From the NCBI GenBank assembly GCA_029953675.1, contig JAMWBK010000001.1:409001-473000 (forward strand): a stretch of 64,000 bases of DNA. The letters run 5' to 3'. Origin of the DNA: Rhodosorus marinus. Lineage: Eukaryota > Rhodophyta > Stylonematophyceae > Stylonematales > Stylonemataceae. Below are positions 10,422 through 21,472 of the stretch, piece after piece. The first letter of the stretch is position 1. Every line of letters begins with the position of its first letter. The position numbers and the translations under genes are program-made. The notes under the pieces are model-generated. The model was given only the letters and a program-made list of their open reading frames with translations, was not told where the DNA came from and ran no database searches.

Positions 10422-12684
10422 ATGGCTAAGCTGGTGCTGCAGAATTTCCTGCTGATCCTGGTCGCGTGTGTGATCGGGAGGGTGGCTCAGTGGTTCTCCT
10501 CGCTTGATGCCCAGGTTCTGTCCATAGCTCAAGTAGCCCATCTTCATGGGGACGAGTCGCTCGGTGGCTTTGTGCTCCTTAACGACAGGTATGGAGATGC
10601 ATTTCCTCGTCTCGGGGAAAACATGAAGGCGACTCACTGAACAAACTATTTGCCTTGCCTTTGTCAAAGCGAGTATGTCATCTGTGAAAAGGATTCGATC
10701 GTGTACATAGGACCAAACGGAGAGCGGCGTGAGACTAGTCTAGTCCGAAAGGGTCATCATGGCTCATCAGGACGAGTTGCGATCGCCGTCGATGCAAATC
10801 GTCTGCACAGCACGCTACGGTATACCCTTGAACCGGACTTTCGATTTATCGCAGCGTCAGACTGCTAACATCTGCATGTTCTCATGTTGTAGGATGGCTA
10901 TCTTAACAGATGGATGGCGGCTCATCCTTTTCAAAGATCAATTGACGACGGTTTGGGAAGCGGACGTGCTTGGAGATGAGATTGACAAGGCTCAGATTAA
11001 TCCGCCTTCGGAGTCTTCTGTACTATAGAAACTCAAAGCTGCTGTGAAGTGATATACAACCTGACAAGGACGTCTCCGCTTGCACTAGGTTCTAATCATG
11101 GAGTCGTCAGTGATCATCGTTGGAGCTGTTTCTCTGGAAGGCAGGGTAAGCACTACTTGCGCCCTGGCGCTTTGACGGAACTCCCGAAAAAAGCCCTTTT
11201 TCCTGAATAGTTTCTTTTGATCGTTTTTCTCGGCACAGGAGACTGCAACCTACGCCTCTTTCTCACTACTGGATGGCAACCTCCAGTGGCGTAGGAGAGA
11301 ATCAAAACTTGATTTCGAGTCAATCTATAAGGAACGTGAAAAGGCTGAGAACCAAGACTTGATATGGCGTGTTTCGGATGACCACCATATTGCGCCGAAC
11401 GTAAACCTCTACTGTTGACCAAATAGAGCCTCCTGGCAGGGTTTTGAACGAGCTGACATAAGATCCCAACCGAATACTTTCCGTACGAACTAGGCCTATC
11501 GAGAACAAGCGTTACGCTCTCTACCTCACTTGTGGATTGACCCTTGGGACACGAAGCTCATCCCAACCAAGTTCAACGTCGAGCTCGGTGAGTCGAAGCC
11601 TTGGCTGCTGTTGTGGAGAACCCTTCAGCAGGAAGTCACTCGCTGATAAGCATGGCCAACGTTTTATCCTTTCGCACAGAAAGCAGGAATACGAACGATG
11701 TGATCGTTTTTCACTGGTCCAGGGGAGTCGAGATCTTTCATCCAGAAACTGGAACACCTGTTACGGAGCTGTTGCTTGAGCCAAACATGGGACATGCTGA
11801 CTACACTTTGGACGGTAGTATTGAGTCCTTGGCTGTAGCTGAAGACGAGAAGAAAAGGTAATAGATGAAACCAGTGCGAACTTGGGAATACATACCTTCC
11901 GGTTGTAACCACCCCTTTTGTATTTTGTCCGACTAAACAAACTGCGAATGGGCTCTTCTAGCTGCACAGTTGCACTTGGGACCAGGGTTTCCCTGGTTTA
12001 CAAGAAGTCCTTGTGCCACCGAAGCGAGGGCTATGAGTCCACGGTAGCTCTGGTTTATCCAGTCGTGTCTGCTACTCAGGACACAGACTTGTTGCCAAGG
12101 AAAAGAGCGATTTTGATATTTGATAACATCGTGTACTGTATAGATACAATATCGGGGCGGTTGATCTGGAAGAACGAGCTTCCCGTCGAAGTAGGAAGTC
12201 GCTCCAATTTCCAGGAGGTGAGGCCTAAAACAGCGTCAGAACGCATGGAAAATCTCAAAAGCACGCTCAGCTGCTCAACGTTCTCAATTGCTTTAATTCG
12301 CTCGACTGACAAAAGAAGCATCGGTATCGGACGATCTTTGTCGAGCCACTCAAGGACGCGAGTGGTAGCATCTACAGGATTGCTTTGGTTGGAGGTGGAG
12401 AGGTTGACTTCATAGACGCTGGTTCCGGCCGAACAGTCCTTTTCACATCGTTATCGTTCAGCGCGTCAACTCCACCCATTGCGATTGACGTGGACGGCGA
12501 CGGGGTGGAAGATGGAGTACTTGTGCGAAGCGGTGCCTTCTTGTACAAGGTTTCCTGCTCATCTCGAAGTAATAATGCCACGCTGACGGTCGCAGAATTC
12601 TGTACCTCAGCATGCATCATAGTCGCAGCGATCATATGCGTCATGCTTACGCGGGCGAAGAAATCAGCGCCGAAGAACGAATGA
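10422..12684 (+). CDS. FG-GAP / beta-propeller membrane protein (plant At3g51050-like)
   Basis: Nine exons (10422-10588, 10670-10819, 10893-11019, 11089-11145, 11239-11400, 11494-11587, 11680-11857, 11962-12217, 12316-12684) give about 519 residues. The N-terminus MAKLVLQNFLLILVACVIG is a signal peptide or anchor. Repeated propeller-type units follow: RMAILTDGWRLILFKDQLTT, ASFSLLDGNLQWRRR, VIVFHWSRGVEIFHPETG, AILIFDNIVYCIDTISG and ALVGGGEVDFIDAGSG, the last followed by the calcium-type FG-GAP loop IDVDGDGVEDG. A single hydrophobic helix near the C-terminus (CIIVAAIICVM) ends with a short basic tail. The order of these units matches the plant FG-GAP repeat protein family, whose members are single-pass membrane proteins of the secretory route with no firmly assigned biochemistry. 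It is shorter than the Arabidopsis protein (about 700). The exact start of exon 9 could be 12316 or 12319. Confidence 0.8.
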
Positions 12685-12844
12685 TGAAGTGGAGGTTTTC
12701 GTTTGTTTGTTAGGAAAACGCAATTTTTTTGAAAATGTACATTTATCTGCCCCGAGTTTGTCACAAAACCACGAAACCGAGCCGCAAGCAAAACAAAACG
12801 GGTTTTCGTCCTCGGGTTTAAATATGAGTGAAATACGACGAAGA

Positions 12845-14092
12845 TCACTGGCTAGCTTCGTCTGCAGACTTTTCGGACGAACTGCCCCGTCTACCCTGTT
12901 CCCAATCCCAAGTGTTTTCGGGTTTGAGGTACCGTTGTTCACGCTTCGGGGGTTCCTGAGGCGGGGGCATAAACCTGAGTTCCCTATTCCTCAGTCGTCC
13001 GCTTCTGGCCCTGTTGACGCATCTTCGCAATTCGTCAAGCCTCTCCTGTACATGCTTCTCATCCATTCTCCCTTGCCGCTCCAAGGCTCCCCGGAGCATC
13101 TCCACAGCCTCTTTCGTACTCGCTGCAGGCAGCATGGTAGTTTCGTTCTCTAGGTAGGTCATCAAATTTTCGAAGTCCTCTAGTTTCCCTTGCTTAGCGT
13201 ACGCACGGAACATGGTATTGAAGATCATAATGTCCGCTGAGTACTTGATTTTTTTGAAAAGCATGTCCGCAGCCTGCATAAGGTCGGCTTCGACAAATAC
13301 TTGAATCATAGCATGGTCGAGTTGCTTTGGGAAGCGGTTTTTGTACCGTCTCTCGGCAATCTGGTACACTTCAGTGGCTTTCTTCACCTCCCCCATCTGC
13401 CCGTATGCGATGATAGCCTGGAGATCTGAAACTCGATCAGTTTTCCGCCCCTCAGCATTGTAAACCTCATACATTATTGCTGCTCCTTTGTAGTCCTCGC
13501 ACCTTACATGGGCCCTCATGTAAGCGCCGAACGTTTGTACCTCTGGCTTAACTCTTCGCGCTAGCATCTCGTTCCATAGCTTTCTTGCCAGCTTCATCCG
13601 CTGGCTCTCGCCCGCGGAATTGATCAATGCCGTGTATGTAACATCGTCCAATTTCCTCAACTCCTTATCCAATTCCTCTTTGATAAGCAGACACTCCTTC
13701 ACCCTGCCATTTTTCCCCAATGCGAACAGCGCCTCGTTGTACACAGACAACGGAACATCCCTGTTCCTCGCACGCATGTGATCAATCACGGATCTCACTC
13801 GATCAACTTGATCGCCCCTCGCTAGTGAACGAATCCAGTGTCCATAACACTGATCAAGCGGCTCTCTTCCATGCCCTTCCACCTCGAGCATGGTGTACGC
13901 AACTCGTCGAAAATCCCCATAACTTGCAAGCCCTTCTGTAACACGAGCGACCTCAATATCCCTTCCTATATACCCTTTCTTCAAGCGACTATTAAACACA
14001 TTGAACGCTTGCAGTATTGATTTCTTCGTGCGCTCGAAGGGTCGTAACCCAGACGACCTCTCCCAACCTTTTACAAGTTCACGCGAAGACAT
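12845..14092 (-). CDS. Pentatricopeptide repeat protein (P-class), 415 aa
   Basis: One open frame starts at an ATG (14092) and ends at 12845. About nine degenerate 35-residue helical-pair repeats are visible, for example PLSVYNEALFALGKNGRVKE, DDVTYTALINSAGESQRMKL, PEVQTFGAYMRAHVRCEDYK and ADIMIFNTMFRAYAKQGKLE. The C-terminus is charged and Arg/Pro-rich, without E or DYW motifs. PPR proteins bind single-stranded organelle RNA, one base per repeat. No clear transit peptide is encoded at the ATG. The DNA just upstream (14360-14160) holds an Arg-rich frame that could be a leader exon, but I could not join it convincingly. The gene shares the divergent region 14093-14501 with the next plus-strand gene. 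Confidence 0.85.
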   Translation of the reverse strand: MSSRELVKGWERSSGLRPFERTKKSILQAFNVFNSRLKKGYIGRDIEVARVTEGLASYGDFRRVAYTMLEVEGHGREPLDQCYGHWIRSLARGDQVDRVRSVIDHMRARNRDVPLSVYNEALFALGKNGRVKECLLIKEELDKELRKLDDVTYTALINSAGESQRMKLARKLWNEMLARRVKPEVQTFGAYMRAHVRCEDYKGAAIMYEVYNAEGRKTDRVSDLQAIIAYGQMGEVKKATEVYQIAERRYKNRFPKQLDHAMIQVFVEADLMQAADMLFKKIKYSADIMIFNTMFRAYAKQGKLEDFENLMTYLENETTMLPAASTKEAVEMLRGALERQGRMDEKHVQERLDELRRCVNRARSGRLRNRELRFMPPPQEPPKREQRYLKPENTWDWEQGRRGSSSEKSADEASQ

Positions 14093-14501
14093 CCTATCCC
14101 AAAAGTCATCCAGTTTTCACAAGACAAGTACGTCATTCATCGAAAGTTGGACCGGTCAGAGCTATAAACCTGAACCTAAATCGTTTAGTTTCTTATCCAG
14201 AGAAATAGGCAGTCTCTCCAGCGCCCTCCTCCTTCCCCGCAACAATTTTACTCGCCCAGCAGCCGATGGCCTTTTCATACTGCAGAGCGGCGAGAAACCT
14301 CCGTCTCTTTTGAGCTTTGGACTGAAAGTCATACCGTATGATCGTGGGATAAGACTGGTCAAGGTTCTCGCTAGAATTGTATTACCTCTTGACAGGTTAT
14401 GAGCTCAGAGTACTGAGCATAGTACGTAGCATGATGAGCTTAGATTAAAATCGCGAGGACACACACTCGTTTCCAGAACAAGTAGTCTCTGATCACGGGA
14501 G

Positions 14502-15450
14502 ATGGCTGGAGAAGCAAGCCAGCAGCGCGACAGTGAGGATTCAAGCGACGGAGAGAGGTTATGAATTCTACTGCGTTCAACTAGAGTCGGATCAACCTGT
14601 CCCCGGCTCTTGTTTTGCATCAGTTATACGGCAGAAAGCTCAGTAGAAAACACTCAAACAATGAGCGGAAGACGTGACAGAAGAAAGAAACATTGTATCC
14701 AACAGGTTGTTTCTGTTTTCAAAGCTATGGGAGCCACTAGGAGCGTCATCATTGGCCGTTTCAGAGCCCTGGAGTCCCATCACACACGATGATGTACTGG
14801 AGCAGCTACCCCCCAGCCAATTGGACTGACATGAAACTCCACCAGGTGAAGAATCGTTGCTGCTGACATTGAAATAGCCTTTCCAATGAACCAGTTTCTT
14901 CTACATTCATTAATAAATTTGCTTGGACAAATTCGAGCGCAATGGATTGGCAAATGATACTTGGAAGAGACGCATATGGCGATGTGGCGGGGCTCAGAAA
15001 TCAACTGTGAGCAGTGGTTGTGAGGGAATGCACGAATCTGTGAGGTGCAAACTTTTCTTAAAGTCACCGATAAGCACCGGATTCTCATGATTCTTGTCAC
15101 GTAGTGTGAAGATAGGACCTTTTAGCCTCCGATTCCGACTATTCAGCATTCAGGCCTGCTTTTGGCTCGACTTGGGCGGGATGGTGACGGAGACTTTCTC
15201 TGCTGGATGTAGTTACCTCAGCAGTTGTGAAGGTGGGTAACCCCCAAGTAGCTAATGATGAAGGGTACGGCGAATCTGTTCAGGTATTGAGGCAAACGGA
15301 TACTGCATTGATCGAGGAGCTTTGGGTTTCGCCCATCGGCAGTTGTTGCGGTACCAGGTTACCTCTTCAACAGGTGTCATAGTAATATACAAGAGATTTA
15401 TTAGAGTCTTCCTCCATTCCCAGAGGAATCTAGAGATTCGAATCGGTTAA
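14502..15450 (+). CDS. Uncharacterised seven-exon protein, about 174 aa
   Basis: Exons 14502-14557, 14624-14705, 14765-14793, 14878-15006, 15105-15232, 15284-15357 and 15424-15450 all have GT-AG borders and fit in phase. The N-terminus is acidic (MAGEASQQRDSEDSSDGE) and is followed by a basic patch, MSGRRDRRKKH. The body contains FAWTNSSAMDWQMILGRDAY, then RNQLVKIGPFSLRFRLFSIQ, GGMVTETFSAGCSYLSSCEG and IDRGALGFAHRQLLRYQ. I do not recognise a family. It is easily overlooked because the longest exon is 129 nt. Its stop lies 20 nt from the stop of the convergent PPR-like gene. Confidence 0.5.
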
Positions 15451-15469
15451 CCGGCCAGTCGCCTTGGTT

Positions 15470-16750
15470 TCATGGTTTGTTTGAGTTAGTATCCATCACG
15501 AGGGCCTGCCTTTCTTTAGAATTTCCTGGCCTGGCACCTTCCATTTCTTCTACGAAACGCGTTCTCCTTTCCACATCGAGTTGCCTCTTTGACAAAAGCT
15601 TGTCCATATCTGCAAACAGTGGCTTATCCTCAAAGGACATAAGACCTCTGTGCTCGATAAGCTGGCACAGTTCTTTCGCTGCCTGCAGGGACTCAACTGA
15701 CCAACTTCCAACGTAGCGAGCAATCATCAGACGAATAGCGTTCTGATAATGCTCAGGTACCGGAAGGCATTCCAACAAGACCCTCTTCAGAGACCAAACA
15801 CACACACTCTGCCCCACTTTCAAATCTGCAACATTCCACGCTGCAGTCATGATCGAGATTGTGATTCCCAGTTCAAAGCGCTTCTGTTCAGCAAGGAACC
15901 GTAGAAGAAACTCACGAAACAGCGGTCGTTCTCTGGCGTGGTTAAAACAGCGAAAAATTGCCGCAAAATACACCGGCGTTGGTGCTATAGATAGCTCTGC
16001 CCTCTTCGAATCCAGTAGAAGAGCAAGTCTAATGTCCCTCAGCTCGCCAATTACCGCGGGAAAGTGGTGAATACCTATCTCATCGCTGGAAGCTTTTCTC
16101 AGTATGTCCTCCGCCGCTTCCACAGCCCTCCCACTATGAGCGTAGGCCGCGTAAAGATGTCTCTGGTAGTCTGGATACGTGGAATTCCTACCGACGAGCA
16201 CCTCCAGGTGCTCCTTCATGACTTCGGGGCTACAAATTCTCGATAACTCCATGAAATACGAGTCGAGGTGTTTGTTGTAAACGCTTAAGCTGCTGCTCCT
16301 CCCGCGCGCTCTCCTCAGCAGGGAGAGCGCTTCGTTGTACCTCCGTCTCCGTACGTCAGCGATCGAGAGGAGAACCAAATTTTCCACGTCCAATTTGTCA
16401 AATGTAGCCTCCAAAGCCGTCTCCAAGAACGCTGCAGCCTCAGTTTCGCCCTCTGAATTGGCCATCCCCAAAACGTTTTGAACACTCGCTGCAATAGTCG
16501 AGGGCGATGAAGTTCCCTCAAGTTGTCTTCGTAGATCCTCCGTCGCTTTGGAAAGACTAGAAGACGTCCTCTGTCTCCTCTCACCCCAAGTATCCAGAAA
16601 AGAAAGCAGGCTTCGTTGTACCCCATCAAACTCGCCCTTCTGAACCACCTCACCGCTCAACGGGTTGACCCAGCACTTATGCACACCTTCAGCGTCTACA
16701 AAAACATGCCGAATGAGTGCCGATCCCAAAAGTCTCCCCCTAGACCCCAT
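15470..16750 (-). CDS. PPR-like helical-repeat protein, 426 aa
   Basis: Single exon with an ATG at 16750. The N-terminus (MGSRGRLLGSALIRHVFVD) is followed by a variable region. Helical-pair repeats with the spacing of PPR or related alpha-solenoids follow, e.g. LVLLSIADVRRRRYNEALSL, YQRHLYAAYAHSGRAVEAAE and TPVYFAAIFRCFNHARERPL. They are more degenerate than in the neighbouring PPR genes. I infer a diverged PPR protein from the repeats and from the company it keeps. A TPR or other helical-repeat protein is the alternative. The region upstream of the start is A/C-rich on plus, giving the sense-strand G/T bias seen elsewhere. Confidence 0.65.
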   Translation of the reverse strand: MGSRGRLLGSALIRHVFVDAEGVHKCWVNPLSGEVVQKGEFDGVQRSLLSFLDTWGERRQRTSSSLSKATEDLRRQLEGTSSPSTIAASVQNVLGMANSEGETEAAAFLETALEATFDKLDVENLVLLSIADVRRRRYNEALSLLRRARGRSSSLSVYNKHLDSYFMELSRICSPEVMKEHLEVLVGRNSTYPDYQRHLYAAYAHSGRAVEAAEDILRKASSDEIGIHHFPAVIGELRDIRLALLLDSKRAELSIAPTPVYFAAIFRCFNHARERPLFREFLLRFLAEQKRFELGITISIMTAAWNVADLKVGQSVCVWSLKRVLLECLPVPEHYQNAIRLMIARYVGSWSVESLQAAKELCQLIEHRGLMSFEDKPLFADMDKLLSKRQLDVERRTRFVEEMEGARPGNSKERQALVMDTNSNKP

Positions 16751-17107
16751 TCCTCACCCTCACTCAGTCCAGCTCAGCTCGGGGCCGAGAAAACAAAATG
16801 ATTACGTAGAAGAACCACAGACAACACTTCGCTCCATCTCCTCAAAACGGAAAACCTACTTCTACACGAAACCCTAGGAAACTGAAAACTTTAGTCTTAA
16901 CTTTCACGACCACAGAATAAATAATCCTATCTCAATAATGGTCTTTACAAGTCTGCCTTAGCCCAGAAAAGACCAAGCTCAAAAATTGGCAAAAGGTCAC
17001 GAGCTTCAGGTTCCTTCAGCCTATCACTCTAGTCGTCGTCAACGTGCCTTATCCATCAGTTGTCAAAAGTCTCCCCGAAGCGGTGAAGAAGGGAAGAAGC
17101 TGAACAG

Positions 17108-17796
17108 GTGCTTCGAAGAAGTGAAGAAACGACCCCGCTCTGCTCCTTGAGGGCTGCTTTTTGCTCGCGCGGTCCTCAATCGTTCACACCGGTTTGGTAT
17201 AAACGTATTTCGAATGTAGCAGAAAATTTATCCCGGCCTTTGAGAAGAAGCAGAGGCTGTACTACATTTACGAAAGTCAAAGCATCCCGACTGGATGTGC
17301 TAGGGTGTAGATATCTTTGCGTGAAAATAGGTATGCCCCACGTACGCATCCGCGCCCGGCCATAGCTTCTCTAAGCTGTTTACTGAAACTATTCGAAGAA
17401 ACCTCCGAGTGAATTAGACTGTTTCAACAGCTGCCATAGCTTTCGCCAGCGATTCAAATATTTGCAGGGGATGAACTGAGAGGAGATTCCAGGATTTCAA
17501 CCGAAGCATGTACGGACCTCCGTTCAACCGCTGAGACTACTTGCACGGCCGATGTAGATGGTTGGCAAATACAGAGGGGTGCAAACAAGGTTAATGTTCT
17601 TTCCCCGAGTTTCTTTTTGGACCAACGACACGCTACTGATTCCAGTGCCTTACTACTGCAAGGCAAGATTTCTGCAAGCACTTCACTTCAGAGCATACTA
17701 GAGGCTTTGTTTGGTAAGCTCAAAATTAACGGATTTGGTTGATTTGATTTAGGTTTGCAGTGCCTCTGGACGAAAGCTGGTGCGGGTAGATTGTGA
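17108..17796 (+). CDS. Uncharacterised multi-exon protein (5' end unresolved)
   Basis: The two 3' exons are well supported: 17450-17713 and 17753-17796, joined in phase by a 39-nt intron starting GTAAGC. They encode GDELRGDSRISTEACTDLRS, ADVDGWQIQRGANKVNVLS, SFFLDQRHATDSSALLL and a short tail, AGAGRL. An upstream exon ending at 17330 (donor GTATGC) is in phase and contains WYKRISNVAENLSRPLRRSR. Its start was not found: 17108 is a GTG preceded by a possible acceptor, so an earlier exon with the true ATG probably exists. No domain is recognised. The gene is convergent with the PPR gene, with 34 nt between their stops. Confidence 0.45.
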
Positions 17797-17830
17797 AAAA
17801 GCTAGTGGTATAGGCCTTCTATATTGCTGC

Positions 17831-20403
17831 TCAATCTCGGCTCTTCCAATCCTCTCGCTTGGAGAGCCTCTGGTACATTTTCTTCCGAGACTGAGACATG
17901 GCCTTGTTTGGTGCACCATGGTGCTTCCGATAGAGGCACAAGATTCTCTCGACTGCATCCGTCTGTTCAGGGTTGGACGAACATAGAATGCAGCAGCACC
18001 GTTAGCTAAGAAGATCTCACACCCATGGTTTGATTACTGCTTACCTTGTTCGCTCGACACAGCATGTCAACAACGTGATCAACATCTTTGAGGTAGTCAC
18101 TGTACGATGAAGCGAGCGCAGAAATCCTCTCTAAGTTCTGCTGCATACCATATGCATTTATCATCACATTGAAAATGGATTCGTCGATCTCTTCTGGACG
18201 CAAGCTATAAAAAACTGTTTCTGCTCTCTCAACGCGGCCCTCTTTGAGGAAACATTCGAGAACGCTCTTGAACGTGCTCCGCGCTGGTGATTTTCCGGTC
18301 ACTTCCGGAAATGCCGACAAGCACACTTCAGTTTGATCGAAATGGCCTATTCGGGCGCTGTATATTGTAGCTTTGTCCAAAATTGTTTGGATATCCAGTC
18401 TCTTCTCGTTTTCCCGCATGAAGGACATTAAATGATCAGTGGACCCATGGTTGGCAAATGCACTCGCAAGGGCTGAGTGTGTCCCCTCGGAAGGCTTAAT
18501 TCCATCTCTTAGTAACTTTTCGTAGTGATTCAAACATCCTTGGAGGTCGCCTCGAGTAGCACAAATCTTCATCAACGTAGCGTAGGTCACTTCAGTCGGG
18601 GCAAGACCGCGGTTTCGCATCTGCTTGAGAACCGGTTTTGGATCAGTTCCATGGACGGCGCAAGTCGATAGCAACGTGTTGTAGGATATGATATTCGGTT
18701 CCACGCCATGGGAGATCATTTCTTGAACCACAGCGAGTGAACTTTCCAGCTCTCCGTTCGCCGCGAATATCTTCAGTATAGTATTCCAGGTAACCACGTC
18801 TACCTTGACATTCCGCGCCCTCATTTCGAGGAAAGCACACTCCGCCCCTGTCATATCATTGGCTTCCCCGAGTGCGTTGATATACGTGTTGAACGAGACC
18901 TCGTCAGGTTGGTTCCCGTTCAAAACAAGCTCTTCGAAAATTTGTCTCACTTTTACGACGTTTTTCTGTGAATTGTACAGCTTCAGGAGGGTATTATACG
19001 CAACAATTCCGAGACGCATATCCGCGTCCCTCATCTTCTCAACCATTAATTCAGCACCGTCAAACTTTCCGGAGGAGGTAAACGCGTCGATCACCTCACA
19101 GAACGTTCGTTCCGTGGGTCGTAGCCTGGACTCCTCCATCGACTTCAGCAGGAAAAGCACTCCGGTCAGGTCACCCTTCTGAGCGTACCCTCTGATGAGA
19201 GACGTATAGCAAACGATATTCGGAGACAGACCGCGAATTGTCATTTCGTCCATAATCATTTGTGCCCCCACGAGCTCTCCAGCCTTTCCGAGACAGTCAA
19301 TCATGACCGAATAAGTCACCAAGGACGGGTCAATTCCGGCCCGCTTCATATCCTCAAAGAGACTTTTTGCCGCCTCGAACCTGTTGAACTCGGAAAACGT
19401 TTTCATCAAAGTAGTAAACGTGAAAACGTCGGGGCTGGGACAGTTCTTGAAAACCCGCTCTGCATCGGCGATACGACCCGCTCTCCCCAATGCATTTATG
19501 TACGTATTGTATGTGATTCCATCGGGATGTACACCTTCAGCTTCCATTTCTAGGTAAAGCGCATCCACTTTCTCAAAACAGGACCGTTTAGAGTACATCT
19601 CAAGCATGATATTGTACGTGATCGCGTTTGGACGGATCTCCTTGTTCCCCTTGAGCTCTTTGAAAATTTCCTCCGCTCCTCTGGTATCATTGCCATGTGC
19701 AAAGCAGTTGATGAGAGCGTTGAAGCAACTTATATCGGGAGAAACCTTGAACTCTGTCATACTGTCGAACAAGGTCACAACCTCATTCATTCTCGTTTCC
19801 CTAGTAAAAGCTCCGAGCAGGGCCGAGAATGTCCTCGTGTTCGGTTGGAATCCTTTCTCACAAGCTGCCAACAAAGCCCACTTGGCTTCATCCGCCGAGA
19901 CATGCTTTCCTAATCCAAAAATAACTTGATTCACCAGCTCTGTCCTTCTCATCAGTTTTTGAGGCAGTCCCAGTATAAGTTCCCGGCACTTTTCATTGTT
20001 TCCATCCACAGCTTCCCTGATAATTCTGTCAGTTGCCCTCGCTGCTGGATCATCCTCGTAACCCCGCCGCTCCTTGTGGATCCTGGACGATGTCGACCGA
20101 CGTCGCCGGTACTTCCATCCCCCAGTGTCGTCCTTCCTCCGCCTTGCCTCACAAACAACCAACCGGCTGCAATCATATCTTTCCAATACAACCTGCACGA
20201 CAAATCCCATCACTCCAAAAAACAACCTTACGTCAACCAAACGAACAAGCCCCGTACACATTACATCTCCACCGTAAGCAAGTCTCAAAAGCCCACGAAG
20301 GCCAATATTCGTCAAAACTTGCTCTCGAAAAGATACGACTCACCCAGCTACAGGACGAATCTCCCTTCACCAGTTCGGCGTGGTCACCTCCCCTCCCCTC
20401 CAT
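17831..20403 (-). CDS. Pentatricopeptide repeat protein (P-class), about 779 aa
   Basis: Three exons: 20403-20344, 20192-18045 and 17962-17831. The first join uses a GTGAGT donor; the second uses GTAAGC and adds a 43-residue C-terminus (TDAVERILCLYRKHHGAP...) that an unspliced reading would miss. About 14 PPR repeats are clear, such as AITYNIMLEMYSKRSCFEKV, LVTYSVMIDCLGKAGELVGA, IVAYNTLLKLYNSQKNVVKV and EVTYATLMKICATRGDLQGC. Most end in Pro-Asp or Pro-Asn before the next repeat, as expected of RNA-reading repeats. The tail is basic, with no E/DYW domain. The start is the least certain part: the short first exon is not an obvious transit peptide. It is probably an organelle RNA-binding protein. 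Confidence 0.87.
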
Positions 20404-20686
20404 CACCCTCAGCAGCGTCCTCTAAATCTCTATATACTTCGCAAATGTTTCATGTGCCAATCTGCCCCGCCAGACTTTTGGCCAAGAAAAATTAGTAGCG
20501 AAATGATTAAGTAAAGTCGGCTTGGCTGACCTGTTTTTAAGTTTAAAAAACAGGGCTCATCGGAAGTGAAGAGTTTTGCGTTGGGCCAACTTGACAATTA
20601 AACTCTTGTGGGGATGCTAGGCTTGCAGTATTATGGGCCACTCTCTTGGCCAAGAGTTTTTATCAACCAACTGATTAAGCAAAGCA

Positions 20687-21445
20687 ATGGCCTCGCGTCG
20701 ATTTTGTGTTCAAAAGCTAGTGTTTGGGGTGGTGAGAGGCTGTTGGTCAAGTCAAGCGGATTGTCCTCCTGTTAATCCACATTGTCAATGTCGAGATTAC
20801 AATCGGAATTGGTTCAGGTTCTGTCCTCGGGTGGAGGAACGCTCTAGAGCAACGAACGGGGTGAAGCTCCTTGTTCAGTGCTTATGCGATTTAACATTGG
20901 AACCACCGCAGATAACTGCGCTGCCACGAAGCATGCGACGAAGCCTCATCTCGACAGGTTGGATGAAAAGTATAGCAGGCTCAGTTTCAGCAGCCACCAC
21001 TCTCAGTGTTTTCACGCCGGAGGTGAGTATCATGCAGGATGTTGCTCGTTCTTTGTTCAACTACGAGACACGGGCACCTTCCTCGGAGCAGACTGTTTAA
21101 TCCCCAGAGGTAAACGGCAAAGCAAGATACTTCGAATGGAATGAACTGGCACGGACCAGGCTTTCTTTCCATCCAAGGTAGTCCTCCTTGCCGTTTGTCT
21201 ATATCGAGTACACAGTCCATGCGCGTCTTTTCTTAATATTTGAAGTAATGCTCCCTTCCCGTTCAGCTTCGGACACCTTACAATGTACCGGGTCGAATCC
21301 GCAACAGTATATCCGAGTATTTACTCGGAACAACCAAACCTCAACTATTCACTCTTCAAAGCTCAACCTAGTTGCAAACGTAATGTTCGTTGGAGAGGGC
21401 GCAACAGTTTCAAATAGCAAGTTAGGATGTTCTTTTACTTTTTAA
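20687..21445 (+). CDS. Predicted secreted or membrane-anchored protein, unknown family
   Basis: Exons 20687-20731, 20796-20817, 20879-21109 and 21267-21445 fit in phase and give 158 residues. The spliced N-terminus reads MASRRFCVQKLVFGVITIGI, a short basic start followed by a hydrophobic core, so a signal peptide or anchor. The remainder has eight or so Cys, CCSFFVQLRDTGTFLG, IRVFTRNNQTSTIHSS (a potential N-glycosylation NQT) and ends in VFVGEGATV-like beta-rich sequence. No family is recognised. A short extra exon near 21161 is possible. It is convergent with the long PPR gene, with 27 nt between stops. Confidence 0.45.
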
Positions 21446-21472
21446 GTTGCCTAGTATTCTCGTAAGATGGCA

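Noticed and set aside
10416-10667. Open frame on the minus strand opposite exon 1 of the FG-GAP gene
   Set aside because: Shadow of the plus-strand exon, which encodes a signal peptide and splices in phase to the rest of the gene.
16315-16653. 112-codon minus-strand frame rich in Arg and Trp
   Set aside because: Out-of-frame shadow inside the PPR-like gene 15470-16750.
18006-20315. Single-exon reading of the PPR gene starting at a TTG
   Set aside because: A non-ATG start and a hydrophobic N-terminus read through an intron. GTGAGT and GTAAGC donors give a better spliced model with a continued C-terminus.
20530-20553. Near-palindrome CCTGTTTTTAAG...AAAAAACAGG
   Set aside because: Arms differ in length by one base and consist mostly of A/T runs. 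Not distinguishable from chance.
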